Positions 63,032-64,000 of a stretch of DNA of 64,000 nucleotides are shown in pieces. The notes under the pieces are model-generated. The model worked only from the letters and a program-made list of their open reading frames with translations, searched no databases and was not told the origin of the DNA. The position numbers and the translations under genes are program-made. Source of the DNA: Piscicola geometra (taxonomy: Eukaryota; Annelida; Clitellata; Hirudinida; Piscicolidae); contig OX030956.1 in NCBI GenBank assembly GCA_943735955.1, positions 163,501 through 227,500 on the forward strand, in the 5' to 3' direction. Position 1 is the first letter of the stretch. Each line of letters starts with the position of its first letter.

Positions 63032-64000
63032 TTAGATGTTGCTAAACTGGGTGAGAAGTGGTGCGATGTTGTTGTTATTGTTGTTGGTAGAGCTGACATT
63101 GGTGTTGCTCTTATTCTTGGTGTTGTTGTTGTTGTTTCTGCGTACTTTGAGTTGGTATTCCCTCTGCAGCGACTCTAGCTTCTTCTGCAACTGCTGCTTC
63201 AGCAACAACAACTCCCTGTTCCTCAGGTTGATGGGCTCCTGTGTGGAGTGCAAATGCATTTGTGCATTATGGTTGGTGAATTGGTGAATTGTGGTTGGTG
63301 CATTTGGAACATTGACCCTTGCATGCATGCATTGTCGATTTAAAATCAACGAATTCATTCTTGAATGTGTGCATTGATGCTTTACAATGCACAGATCAAT
63401 CTTTGTATTTATTCATGCATTCATTCATCCTCGCATGCATGCATGCATTCACCAACCTGAGACTTCATCTGCGGGTTCCAGCGAAGGTAGTAGCTGTTCC
63501 AGAGCCTTAGTCGCCGCAGTGAAGCGACCACCAACAGGACGTGTTTGTGGCTGACTTGTTGGCAGTAGAGGGGGTTTGTGAAGTCGTCAGACTGCGAGTT
63601 GATGTAAGACCAGAGAGAGACCGTTTGTTCACGAACCTTCTGTGAGGGGAGGGGGATGGATCGAGTGATTTGTTGGTTGTGATGATTGTGATGATGCATG
63701 CAATGGGATGGAAGATGCTTTGTGTGATATTTGATTACTGGCCAAGCACCACATCCAACCAAAACTACAACTCCAAAAGCCACCACCACAACCGCACTAC
63801 TCCCACTGATACCACTCCCATCATTATCATCACAACCACAACCGCTGATACCACTCCCATCATCATCATCACCACCACAGCAGTCCTTGACCTCATTCTT
63901 GCGCTGCAGTTCGGAATTGCCAAAAAAGGTGCCAAAGAGACAGCTGTAGAGGTGGTCGAGGATCGTTATCAAGAACAACTCGTTGAACTCGAAGGCGTTT
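63032..64000 (-). CDS. mtmr2: Myotubularin-family phosphoinositide 3-phosphatase, C-terminal end (partial)
   Basis: The last three exons, minus strand: 64000-63892 (cut by the window edge), 63639-63457, 63238-63032, all joining in phase 0, give 165 visible residues. The sequence AFEFNELFLITILDHLYSCL and FGTFFGNSE is the conserved end of the myotubularin phosphatase domain. EQTVSLWSYINS, LYCQQ, RLRLWNSYYLRWNPQMK and a Leu/Glu/Lys coiled coil (RELLLLKQQLQKKLESLQRE) follow, as in MTM1/MTMR1/MTMR2. Known role: hydrolyses the 3-phosphate of PI3P and PI(3,5)P2 on endosomes. The catalytic CxxGWDR loop lies outside the window, so activity cannot be judged. The tail has an Asn-rich run and ends LLTQFSNI. 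I cannot separate MTM1 from MTMR2. Confidence 0.93.

Overview
This is a nuclear eukaryotic window. Its genes are split by GT-AG introns, intergenic DNA is strongly AT-rich, and micro- and minisatellites are abundant. The protein set is animal: an Msx homeobox gene, a synaptic-vesicle synaptotagmin 1, mitoferrin, DUSP11, mitochondrial ribosomal protein uL30m, a collybistin/Asef-type Rho GEF, SUMO and a myotubularin. I infer an invertebrate, most likely a spiralian such as a leech or other annelid. The species call rests on gene content and sequence texture only and is low confidence.

Layout. Positions 1-13,900 are gene-poor: microsatellites at 411-747, 3.65-4.4 kb and 9.84-10.2 kb, and one orphan exon-like block at 1440-1712. 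Msx (minus strand) occupies 13,937-20,832, with a 5.1 kb intron between a long 5' exon and the homeobox exon. Positions 20.8-37.0 kb are again almost free of recognisable genes and hold large tandem arrays with 21-, 57-, 12-, 14- and 11-bp units. From 37 kb the window becomes gene-dense, with strictly alternating strands: synaptotagmin (-), DUSP11 (+), uL30m (-), mitoferrin (+), Rho GEF (-), SUMO (+), myotubularin (-, cut by the right edge). Three consecutive gene pairs are head-to-head with only about 370-450 bp between start codons (synaptotagmin/DUSP11, uL30m/mitoferrin, GEF/SUMO), so each gap probably holds a bidirectional promoter.

I could reconstruct seven gene models whose exon phases close from start to stop (synaptotagmin 431 aa, Msx 580 aa, DUSP11 379 aa, uL30m 279 aa, mitoferrin 303 aa, GEF about 835 aa with one uncertain small exon, SUMO 88 aa), plus the last three exons of the myotubularin. 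The genes do not form one pathway. uL30m and mitoferrin both serve mitochondria and share an intergenic gap, which may be coincidence. No CRISPR, operon-like system, rRNA or tRNA was recognised, and I found no convincing new multi-gene system. The most notable unexplained structures are a 63-bp near-perfect palindrome (62,853-62,915), a 1.27 kb G-rich 10-bp minisatellite directly abutting a synaptotagmin splice donor, G-runs overlapping the Msx splice donor, a frame-shifted retroelement ORF1-like remnant inside DUSP11, and two small interspersed repeat families.
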